From Rhizaria sp. SCN 62-66 (Eukaryota > Rhizaria, unplaced), in the NCBI GenBank assembly GCA_001724265.1, contig MEDY01000067.1, positions 60,707 through 124,706 of the forward strand: DNA of 64,000 nt. Reading direction: 5' to 3'. Of this stretch, positions 21,101 to 30,800 are shown in pieces. Made by a program: the position numbers and the translations under genes. The notes beneath the pieces are model-generated. The model saw only the letters and a program-made list of their open reading frames with translations. It searched no databases and was not told where the DNA came from. How positions within the stretch are numbered: position 1 is the first letter of the stretch; every line of letters starts with the position of its first letter.

Positions 21101-23997
21101 CGTGCCTGCTGTTCGCGCACCCGCGCGCATACAGCCAGTGGCAGCAGGCGCTGGCGTCGCAGCTCGCGCTGCCGGAGCCGCTGCTCGCGCCGCTGCTGCC
21201 GCCGCCGCGCTTCACCGTTCCATCTGCGCCCGCGCCCGTGCCCGCGCGTGGTGCCGGTGGCAGAGATGCGGACCGGTTGCGGAACAGAAACAAGGCCAGG
21301 GATAAGGCCAACGGCGGCCCTGCGATGGCGCCCGAGCTGACGCTGTCGCTGTCGCCGCTGAACTTCGCGTTCCTGCCCCCCGACTCTGCGCTGAGCGACG
21401 GCGACGGCGAGGCCGACATGCGCGAGCATCGATGCGCCGACTGCCGCGGTCCGGGCGCGCGCGTGCACTGCGACGCGAGCGACGCGTGCCGCCACACACA
21501 ACACGTGACGTGCTCGAAACAGTTTCTCGAGGCGCGGTTCGTCTTCGCCGACGCACGCGTGCTCGCCGAGACGCCCGAGGCGCGCAGCGCGCCCGCGGCG
21601 GCGCTCGCAGCCCACGAGGCCGCGGTGCGCGAGCGAGAATGCGAGTTGCTCAAGGCCAAGAGGGAGGCTAGGGCTGCGAAAGCCGTCAAGGCCGGCAAGG
21701 CGGCCAAGGCGGCTGCCAAAGACGCTCCATCTGCGGCTGCGAAGGGGAAAGGCAAGGACAGCAAGTCTGCGAGTCGCGTTCAAGACGACGATGACGTGGA
21801 CGACAGCGCGCTGACCTCCGACGCCGAGGCCGACGCGAACATGGCCGCGGACGAGTGGCTGGGCGGCAGCGACGACGACGGCGACGACGGCGGCGGCACA
21901 GGCTTTCGCGCGGCGCGGCCGCTGGGCGAGGCGGTGCACGTCGAGGGTGAGCGCGCGCCGCGGTGGCACCTGCGGTACGTGCGCATGACGGGCTGCCCCG
22001 CGCACGTGGTCGAGGGCGCGCGATACAAGGAGCTTGCCACGGCGGCGCAGGCCGCGGCGGAGGCCGTGTTCCGCGCGCGCAGCGGCGGGCCTGCGCCCTC
22101 CGTGCCTGTGACGGCGCTGCATTCGCACTGGAGAGCGCCGTCGCTCGCACCCGCAGCCCCCTTGGCGTCAGCCTCCGCGCTGGCGGCACCTGCGGCGCGC
22201 GCCTCTCATGTGGCTTCTGCTGTAAAGGAGAGCGCGGTCACAATCGCGCTGACAGCGGCGGCAGCGGCAACGCAGCCAGCTGAATTAGGGCAAGGCCTGG
22301 GGCCCATCCGTCAGAAGATGAAATATTTTATCAACGCATCGCGCCAGAAAGAGCACAAACGTGGGGAGGTGCATTCTGCCAATAATGCTGACTGTGCCTC
22401 TAATTCTAACATGAACAGCGATACTATTCTTGATTCTGGCTCGCCGGACATTCAGACTATTACCACTGGCTTAAGTGGAAGCGTGATTCCATCGTCTCTT
22501 GGCAATGTGCCTGTTGGGCATGCAGCGAAACCAAGGCGTGCTTCGCGATTTAACGAGGAGCCTGTCCCCGTTTTCGACGATGACGACGATGACAGCACTG
22601 TCGGAGGGAATGCTTCTGCTGCTGCTGGTTATGACATCAGTGCATCTGCCGAAGTTATTGATTTAGACTCCGATGTTTCTACGGTTTGTGACGATGATGA
22701 TAGCAACGACGATGACGGTTTCAAGATTGTCGGTGTTAAGATCCCGTCGCAGACGCAGCAGCTACGCGACCGTACGCAACGTCGCCAGCTCGCGCTGCAG
22801 CAGAAGCTCCAGTCCCGCCCGCAACCGGGGACGGATTCGGACAGTGAGGGTGACCATGCAAAGGTCGCGAGGCCCGTGGGCGCAGCGGTGGTGGTGGCCA
22901 TCCGCGACGCGTAGCAAGCGCGTGGCGCGGCCATGTTGCAACTGCCCGAGCTCTTCAAGACTCAATCGCACGCTGATGTAACTTCGTCAGCCTCCGAAAT
23001 GGACTCCACCCTGCTGCCACGGGCACCCCTGGGCATTTCTGCATCGGCCTCGCTGCCAGCGAAACTGTCACACGCGCAGGCGCGGACACAGGCCCATACG
23101 CAGGCGCCGACTCTGTCTCCCAATTGCGGCGCTGCTGCGACGTCGTCGTCGGCGGCGCCGTCGGCGTTAGCAAGTGTGCGCCCGGCTCAGCCCCGCTCGC
23201 AGACGCCGCCTAAGGGGGTGCAAACTGCTCCGGGCCGGTTTCAGCTGCAGCAACAGCATCAGCAGCAGCAGCGACAGCAACAGTGGCAGCAAAACCCGCA
23301 CAACGTTTCGTCGCACCGGTCGGCGTCAGCGTCGCTGCCTCCGTCGTCGGGTCGACCGCAGCCACAGCTTCAGGGCGCGAAGCCTGTGGCGTACAGCTCT
23401 ATTCCCACTCCTCAGCAGCAGCACGATCGTATGGCGGCGCAACAGAAACAACAGCCGACACTGGCGTTTAAGAACAAGATAGCTCCCGTCGTCGCTAGCA
23501 TTGCGCCGAATCAGTTTTCGCGCCAACACGCTCACAAAAACCCGGCCTCGGGCTCTAACAGCGTGCTCTCGAACGCGAACAACAAGCAACACTGGCCCCA
23601 GGCTTCGTGGCCAATGCGGCCCGCACTGCAGAGCAGCGACCGTAGCGAACGCGCGCCCACTGCGTCTGCGAGCGCGGGCAGCGCGGGCGCAAGCGCGGGC
23701 GCGGGCGCGGGCGCTGGCGCGGGCGCGGGCGCTGGCGCTGGTGTTGATGTGGCTGTGGCTGCGGCTGCGAGCGCGAGCCCCGTCGTTGGCAATAGTACCG
23801 GTGAGAAAGAGCTTGACGCAGAGCGTGCGCAACGACGGAATGAAATCCGCGCGCAACTTGCCAAGCGAAACAAGCCGGTTGTGTCTTATGCGCTACCTGC
23901 GGGGACCCTGAGTGCCAACACAGTCACCAGTCCCCGCAGCGACAGCAGCGGTCGGAGTGCGACTTCAGATAGCAGTGCAAGTGGTGCCGCACAGTAA
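17737..23997 (+). CDS. PHD / split extended-PHD chromatin reader (two in-frame TAG codons)
   Basis: A single open frame of 2086 residues from ATG 17737 to TAA 23995, interrupted only by TAG at 18169 (codon 145) and 22912 (codon 1726). A PHD finger lies at residues ~267-313: CSVC, then CDFCGTHVHRLCYG and LCDPC. Further on are the parts of an extended PHD module: CCELCGM at ~809, YVHGACLLFAHP at ~1118, and CADCRGPGARVHCD with DACRHTQHVTCSK at ~1233-1260. The order PHD then ePHD is that of the BRPF/JADE/AF10 group of nuclear histone readers. In those proteins the ePHD is compact; here long Ala/Arg-rich inserts divide it. Acidic tracts, Gln-rich regions and a Gly-Ala repeat near the C-terminus fill the rest. 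If TAG at 18169 were a stop, the PHD part would have no ATG until just before the finger. Confidence 0.78.
18094..18140 (+). repeat. GCT-rich trinucleotide tract coding poly-alanine
   Basis: Near-perfect GCT repeats with a few GCC/GTT interruptions, just before the TAG at 18169. They code a run of Ala in the PHD/ePHD protein and are likely length-variable. Confidence 0.7.
18169..18171 (+). other. In-frame TAG, probably a sense codon (codon 145)
   Basis: Context TDF-TAG-LGD. The frame is open for 432 bases before it and 4.7 kb after it, with no ATG available until shortly before the PHD finger. This is strong evidence that translation continues through TAG. Confidence 0.9.
22912..22914 (+). 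other. In-frame TAG, probably a sense codon (codon 1726)
   Basis: Context RDA-TAG-QAR. A further 1080 bases of open frame with the same low-complexity style follow, ending in TAA. An ATG 18 bases later means a separate small gene cannot be excluded from this site alone. Confidence 0.8.
23671..23742 (+). repeat. Gly-Ala coding repeat
   Basis: Alternating GCG/GGC-type codons give a Gly-Ala dipeptide run in the C-terminal part of the PHD/ePHD protein. It is clearly repetitive at the DNA level. Confidence 0.65.
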
Positions 23998-24363
23998 ACG
24001 ATGCCGATGATCCCTATACATGATAGTTGTAGACGTACGAATATATTTAGCTTAATACTACATAAGAAGAAACAGTGGATTTCGTTTGATTTCAAAATAA
24101 CAACTATGTATTGAGGTCACAGCGCGCGCAATTGCAGGACTTTCATTGCTTCCATTTATAGAAACAGTATGCTATTTGACTGCGATTTTCGTTCGCGCGT
24201 TCGACTAACAAGGCCACATTAACATTAAATCAATGCAACCCTCGACTGGAATTGTGCGATGCGAGAACAGTGGGTACCGGATGGGTGGTGCGTTACGCGT
24301 GCTTTTTCTTTGCGAAGAGCAAAGCGACTAACGGCATTGAGGTGCTTGTTAGGCGTCGAGTGC
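23998..24363. other. Intergenic region between convergent genes
   Basis: Short AT-rich DNA holding the 3' ends of the PHD/ePHD gene and of SmD2. Nothing else is recognisable. Confidence 0.4.
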
Positions 24364-24987
24364 TTACTGGGGGTTGCGGAGAACGATAATGACGTTGTCA
24401 CCGCGAAGGAACATCTTAGAAATAAAGCTGTAGGTGGAGAGTAGAGCGATGTGTGAAACAAAATGGAGAAGTGAGCATAGTGTGCGACACGAGGAGAGAA
24501 GTGCGCCGAGAGTGTGATAGTGAATTGGAAGACAAGCAAATGTTATGCAGAGCATATAGATATCGTGTGGTAGGTTGCGCGCGTGACTTACCGGTCCTTC
24601 ATAGTGGGCTCTGCCTTCTTCTGTCCCTTGCCCTTCTTGGGGTACTCAGTCCAGATCTCCTGGACGTTCTCGAGGATCATGTTGAAGTGGCGGTCGAAGG
24701 CCTTGACGCGGCCCACCAGCTTCTTATTGTTGCGGCAGTTGATCATCACGGGGGACTTCTGCTTCACGGCCTCAGTCAGCATCGATAGAGGCCCAGTGCG
24801 CAGGGCCTCCATCTGGGCCTGCATCTCCTCGGAAAGCGGCTCACTGTAGGTTGGCAGAGAAAGTTGGCGATCAGAGTGTGGTGAGCGGGTTAGCGTACAA
24901 ACAAAGTGACTATGAGGGCGATAGAAAGAGAATCAAGGTAGATAAAGAAAATTATGTGCTGAAAAAAAGAATATAAACGCACCTCAT
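24364..24987 (-). CDS. SNRPD2: Small nuclear ribonucleoprotein Sm D2
   Basis: Minus-strand exons 24987-24983 (ATGAG only), 24843-24592 and 24427-24364 join to 106 residues and end in TAA. SmD2 is one of the seven Sm proteins that form the ring on spliceosomal U snRNAs. The Sm1 motif is [20 protein letters not shown] followed by [13 protein letters not shown], nearly the human sequence. Sm2 is [18 protein letters not shown]. The basic loop [11 protein letters not shown] before Sm2 is typical of D2. Human SmD2 has 118 residues; the difference is mainly at the N-terminus. I chose the 5-base coding exon because ATGAG|T restores the frame ([12 protein letters not shown]) across a good donor and acceptor. 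The internal ATG at 24824 would also give a protein with the whole Sm fold. The donors here, GTGCGT and GTAAGT, differ from the GTACGT seen elsewhere. Confidence 0.9.
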
Positions 24988-25661
24988 TTGTTTCGACGCT
25001 AATTGACAGTTTCCTGGCAAGACAAGAAGAGTTCAAAGTTAAGCTCAGATCGTGATTCCCAAGCCAGTCGCTGGGCCAGAGTAAGAGAAGACAGTAAGAA
25101 TTGCATCCGCAAGTATAAAAATTTACATAACTCAACCATATAATCTTTGATTGGTGTATACACTTGATATTTTATTTCTCCGTAGATTTCTTGTAAAGAG
25201 CAGTCAGTAATAGAAAACCCGAGCATTTAGTAAATCATAGGGCGCCTTGATTTTACATCAGAAAGTTCTTTTATCATCAGGGAGTTACTAGCAACTGTCA
25301 CGCAGTCGCTGTCTCTGCACCTCGCGCGCAGCTATCTGTGCGAAACCAGACTCGCTGCCTTGGCAAGAAGTGTACTCAAACATAAACAACATCAAAAAGA
25401 GATGTAAGAGCCTTAAAACTGTTTGCTGCTGTTCCCCTCGATCCTTTTCACTACAAGTCTATGAATTCATTCAAGTTGGTCAAAAATCGTATCTTTGTTT
25501 TATCCGTTAAAATTCGAAGGAATACATTACTAGTTAAGCTTACACGTTAATTTTTTGTCACTCCGCGCGCACCGCGCTGTATACGCGCACATCACACGTC
25601 ACGCTCGTTTTAAAATGTTATCTCGACAGTGAAAGCTGCAAGCATGTCGGCAGCCACAGAC
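24988..25661. other. Intergenic region between SmD2 and DMC1
   Basis: AT-rich, about 0.67 kb. It carries the SmD2 promoter and 5' untranslated region and the 3' end of DMC1. No protein-like frame or RNA gene was found. Confidence 0.4.
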
Positions 25662-27260
25662 TTAGTCCTTGGCGTCCATGACACCGCCCTCCGCAAGGCA
25701 GTAAATGGCCTCGGCCTCCGGCAGACAAGGCGAGTCGTAGATCTTGCAGATGCGCTGGTCGCCGCGGCCTTTGCGCAGCATGAGACGCGTAGTGGACGCG
25801 TGCGCCATGACGTGTCCACCGATGGGCTTCTTGACGTCGGCGACGAACATGGCCGCGCCGCCGGGGTCCGCCACAACCTGGTTCGTGATCAGCACGGCGA
25901 CGTTGAACTCCTCGGCCAGCTTGGTGAGCTTGGAAAGGAACTGGCCCAGCTTCTGCTGGCGCTCCGCGAGCTGGCCGCGGCCGGAAAAATCGACGCGGAA
26001 GAGCGCCGTGGCCGAATCCACGATCAGCAGCGCGTAGTGGTCCTCGATCATACGCGCCGCAGCCCCAGTCAGAAGGTCCATCTGGTGCTCGTGCTGTGCA
26101 GGGCAAAAGGAAACAAGATCCAGTCAATGAGTGGGATAGTGCTAGTTTGATGTAAGTGCAAGTCATCAGTGAAGTTAAATATAATTATCAAGTTCAGTTT
26201 GGTGATAACGCAGGAGATATTGCCAGTGAATAATGTCAATGCGCGCAGAGGGAAAGAAAATCAACAATCGTGTGACGTACGGTGAATGCACGCGCGACGC
26301 AAATGTTGTCTAGCACCGCGTCACCGTCGACGCCGAAGCGCGCCGAGATTTCTGCAATGCGCTCGGGGCGAAACGTGCCCTCGGTGTCAATGTACATCAC
26401 CTTGCCGTTGCCGCCGCCGGACGCAGTCGGCAGCTGCGCGGTCACGCACAGCGTGTGGCACAGTCTGAAAGAGGCAAATGTGCAGAGATGTTCGAGTCAT
26501 CGTGTGAGCAAGCATGATATTGAGTGTGGACGCGTAGATACCGTGAGGAATATTATGATATAACGTTGCGCATACAGACTGCCATGCAACGCGGGCAGCG
26601 TCGACAAGGGAGGAACAAGCCCGAATCAAATTTAAGTCATTCTAGATAGCGTTCACGGCAAAGTGGGACTGACGTACTGTGTCTTTCCGGTGCGGAACTC
26701 TCCGAAGACCTCGGTGATGGACATAGACTCGATGCCGCCGCGAAGCAGCTCATCCAGCGCGGTCGAACCCGTGCTGATGTTGAGCACAGTCTTGCGCTTC
26801 TCGCGCATCGCGCGCGCGTTGATGAAGCCGAAAGAGTTGACCTAAGCGGATAAGAGTGGGGGACCGGGGGTACGTGAGTCAAAGAGGGTACGAGAGTGGA
26901 TATAGCAAGAATTACGTCTATAACAACAAAACGACCACCGGTGGTAGCGGTGAGCGTGTGAACAAAACTTGAAGAGGAGCGAGATGACCTACTGCAACGT
27001 ACCTTCTTGACGCACTCGATGAGCTTCTGGACCTTAACCTCGGAGAGGCCCTTGATGGAGGTGAGATAGGCGGTGGTAGCCATCATGACCGAGGCCATGG
27101 TATAAAGCCCGGCTGCCTTGAGCTTCTTAATGTCGGCGACGTTGATGCCCATGGACTCGAGCTTGTCGATCTCCTGTATACCAGTCTCTTCGAGCAGCGA
27201 GGGGTCGATCTCGATGTTCTCCTCGATCGCGTCGTCGCGAACTTCAAGCTCCATATCCAT
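25662..27260 (-). CDS. DMC1: Meiotic recombinase DMC1 (RecA/RAD51 family)
   Basis: Minus-strand exons 27260-27003, 26841-26678, 26464-26281 and 26093-25662 join in phase to 345 residues and end in TAA, the usual length. The protein forms ATP-dependent filaments on single-stranded DNA and carries out strand exchange between homologues in meiosis. An N-terminal helix-hairpin-helix domain ([25 protein letters not shown]) leads to Walker [10 protein letters not shown] at 133-141 and Walker B LLIVD at 224-228. Several residues separate DMC1 from RAD51: RQQKL rather than RQMHL, and ADPGG in loop L2 rather than AQVDG, plus RVDFSGRG and EHQMDLL. Some positions are RAD51-like ([23 protein letters not shown]), so a RAD51 identity is the alternative. 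All three donors are GTACGT. Confidence 0.85.
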
Positions 27261-27874
27261 TTTTAGCGGACTGTAAGGCGATCAAAAGGTCAAGAAGCAA
27301 GAACAAAGGGGTGCAAGGTGGGCGGGCGAACAGGTAGCGTAAGTGGGTGTCATGGGAAATAAGCAAAACATTAACAGTGAGGCGAACGATAAAAGGCACA
27401 GAGAGAACTTAGGTCGAAAAGAAGAAATGAGTCAAAGGAATAAGACTTAAAGGGGAAATATCACGCAAAACTCTGTTTCCTTTGAGCTTGCTCAGCGCTT
27501 AAAGCTCTCTTTGGAGCCCGAACCTGCATGTTGAAAATTAATACGTGACCAGTCTGCACAGCCTTGTTGCAACATGAAAAACAATTCGAACCACAATATG
27601 CACGGATACCGCTCCACCATTATCGTAACAATAACAATAGCTTTAGTATTTAGATTGTGTTAAATAGGTCAAACATAATCTCATCTTCAAAGTGTGTTAA
27701 ATATTGCTTAACCCGAGATATCGATCGGTCTTTGGACAGGTCCAATGGCCACAGCTAGTAAGGCGAGGAGATGAAACCAATCGTGACATGAAAAAAATTG
27801 AAAGATGAAGTGTATTTAAAATGACTTGATGAGTACAGATATGTAACCTTATAAACTATGTAGTGAACTAAAAT
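27261..27874. other. Intergenic region between DMC1 and the aspartic protease gene
   Basis: About 0.6 kb of AT-rich DNA between two minus-strand genes. It should contain the DMC1 promoter and the protease 3' end. I see no other feature. Confidence 0.4.
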
Positions 27875-30800
27875 TTAAACCGCAGCCATGTAATTTGCTG
27901 TGTTGCTGGTCTCACTGAGGCTCGAGCCAGTGCCCGTGCCAGTGATCGTGCTCGTTGTGCTGCCACGGAGTAGCGACGTCGCCTCCTCCTCCGCTGCAGC
28001 GGCCTCGCGTCTCGCGCGCAGCAGGCCCGCGGCGCCCCACACGCGCGGCGCAACCTCACCGGCCGAGCGCGCGGCCCAGTGCACCGCGGGCAGCGCGGCC
28101 GCGGCCACGGCGGCGATGACGACCACGAGCGTCACGAGCACCACGATTGCGTTGCGCGCGTCGTTATCGTCGCTGTCGTCGCCGCCGTCGAACTCGCCGC
28201 CGCCACCGGACGCGGGTGCGCTGTCGAAGCCGGCGTTGGCGCTCGCCGTCTTGCCAGAGGTGGCGACGCGCGCCGCGGGGGACTGTGCGCGGGCCGCCGG
28301 AGCAGCAGCGCTGGCGGGCTTGGTGCTGTCTCCATCGCTGCTCACAGGCGCAGGCACAGGCGCAGTCGCAGGCGCTGTCGCAGGCGCGGCGGCGCTGCTG
28401 CCCGTGCTGTTCGTAACAGTAGCATTCGCAGCAGCAGCGCTCGAGCTCGCAGCCTGAGTGTTGTTGCTCTGACCTCTGATAATGCTGCTGTTGCTGCTGT
28501 TGCTGTTAGCGAGATGAGGCAGCCCGTCCCAGGCCTTGACGCGGCTCTGCCACTCCGCACGCTCGCGCTCCTGCGCAGGGCTCGCCTGCGCACCGGACAC
28601 ACCGCCGCCTGCGCTCGCGCCGCCCTCAACGCCCGTACCAGTCACGGTCCCAGTCCCAGCCACAGCATCATCAGCAGCGCCAGCAGCAGCGGGCGTGCCC
28701 GCGCTCGCGCTGCTCGGGGTGACGGCGGTGGCGGCGGCCGCGGCGTGGTTCGAGGCCTGCGAGTGGCCCGCCAGCGACTGCGGCACGCGCGGCGCCTTGG
28801 ACGGCTTGACCAGCGCAGTCGCCGTGGGCGCAGTCGCCGTGGACGGGGCCGCCGTGGACGGTGCCGCCGTCGCGGGCGCTGTGGCCGCCGTCGCGGGCGG
28901 CGTCGCTGCGGGAGTGGGCGGCGTCGCTGCGGGTGACTGCTGAGCGTCAGCGGCAGCGCCCACAGCTGCGTGCGCGTCAGTTGTGGCATCAGCGCCAGCG
29001 CCCGCGACCGTGCCGCTGTCGTCCTCCTCGACGGCCGAGACCCAGGAGCGCAAGCGGGCCAGCAAACCATGATCAGCGGGGTCACCGTTCGCGTTCCCGC
29101 CAGCGACCGCGTGTTCCGAGGAGTGCACCTGGGCGGCCGTGAGCGCGGCGTGCGCGTTGCTCGCGCTGGCCGCACCTGCAGCGGAGGCCGCGTTGGCGGG
29201 CGCCGCGTTGGCGGAGGTGGGGGGCGTCACATGGGTGCGCGGCACCAGACCCCCGCGCCCCGACTTGCTCGGGCCTGGCGCGGTCTTGGAGCCGGAGGCG
29301 GCGGCAGCGGCAGTGGCGTTGGCGGCAGCAGCCGCAGAGGCAGCGGCAGCGGCAGCAGAAGTAGCGGCGGCGGCAGCCTGCTGCATCGTGGAGTAGGGGA
29401 AGTCGGGCGGCAACAACCCCAGCTTGACCGCAGCGGCGGCGTCCTCGGCCGCGAGTTGCGACGCCAGGAGCCCGGCCTCGGTCAACAGCGGCGTCCGCGT
29501 CCGCACCTGCGACTGCGCCTGCAACTGTGACGGGGACGGAGACGGGGACTGAGCGACGGCAGTGTTCGTGTCGGCATTGCTGGCCGAGAGCGCGTCGAGC
29601 GCGTCGAGTGCGTCGCTCTCGGCGCCGTCACACCCGGCGATGGGCGCGAACCCGACGCGCTCGCCGCCCACATCGAACACGGTGTAGTACCGCTCCAGCA
29701 CGGCCTGGCCGATGATGTTGACCGTGGCGAAAGAAGTGAGGAGACAAAAGTTGCCGCCGTAGTGCGCCGATGCGTCGAGCAGCGCGGCCTGCCGCCGCGA
29801 CGACGGCTGCCACAGCGGCGCCGCGCGCGGGGACATGCCGGGGCCGCTGCCGCCGGTGCGCGCGCTGACGTTGGCGTTGGGCGTGTTGTAGGGGGTCGGC
29901 GCGTCGAGCAGCGCGGCGAGACGGCGGCGCGCGGAGCCCGATCCCAGCCCTCCAGTCGCAGCCTCACTCGAGCTAGAGCTGGAGCTGGAGCTAGCGCCGG
30001 AGCCAGAGCCAGAGCGTGAGCTCGCGAGCACTTGATGCGCCGCGTCAGCGCCGCTGTCCGCCGTGGCCGTGGCCGTGGCCGAGGTTGTGGACACTGCGGT
30101 GCGGGTTGCGGGCTTGGGCAGCAGCGGCATGGGCTTGACGTGCCTGCGCAGCGCCGCCTCGGCGGCCACGTCACCGAAGAGCGGGTTCATGTTAAGCCGC
30201 GAGGGGCACTGCGCGGCGGGCGTGTAGGGCATGTAGCGCTCGGGCGGCACCACGAGGTCGATGTACGGCAGCTCGCTCAGCAAGTCCCCGTCGTCGTCGT
30301 CGCCGTCCTCGTCGCCGAGACCATCCGCGTCGCTGATGCTGCTCTTGCCGTGCTTGCGCGCCTTGCCGCCGCGACTCGCTTTGCCGTCGCCGCTGCCGCT
30401 GCCGCTGGCGGCGCGCGAAAAGCGACGGTAGCGCGCGCGCGCGCGGTCGAGCGCGCACTGCGCCACGGCGGCGTCGACGCGGCGCCACACGCGCGGGTGC
30501 GCGCGGAGGTAGCGCATAAGGTCGAACTCGGCAAACACGTCGCTGTCGCCGTGGCTCTCGCTGTCGCCGGCAACTGCGCCCGCGCCCGTGGGGCCGTGGC
30601 CGTGGCCGTGCGTCGCGGCGGCCGCGCCGGCGGCGGACAGCGCGGCCGTCAGCGCGGCGGACTCCGCGGGCGAGTGCGCGTGAGTGTACAGCTCGGCGGT
30701 GGCGGCTCGCTCGCACAACTCGAGGTCCGCGTCCGAGGGCTCGCGCAGCAGACGCAGCTTGAGGCTTGGCCAGCGCGGCAGCGACGACGCGTAGCGCCCG

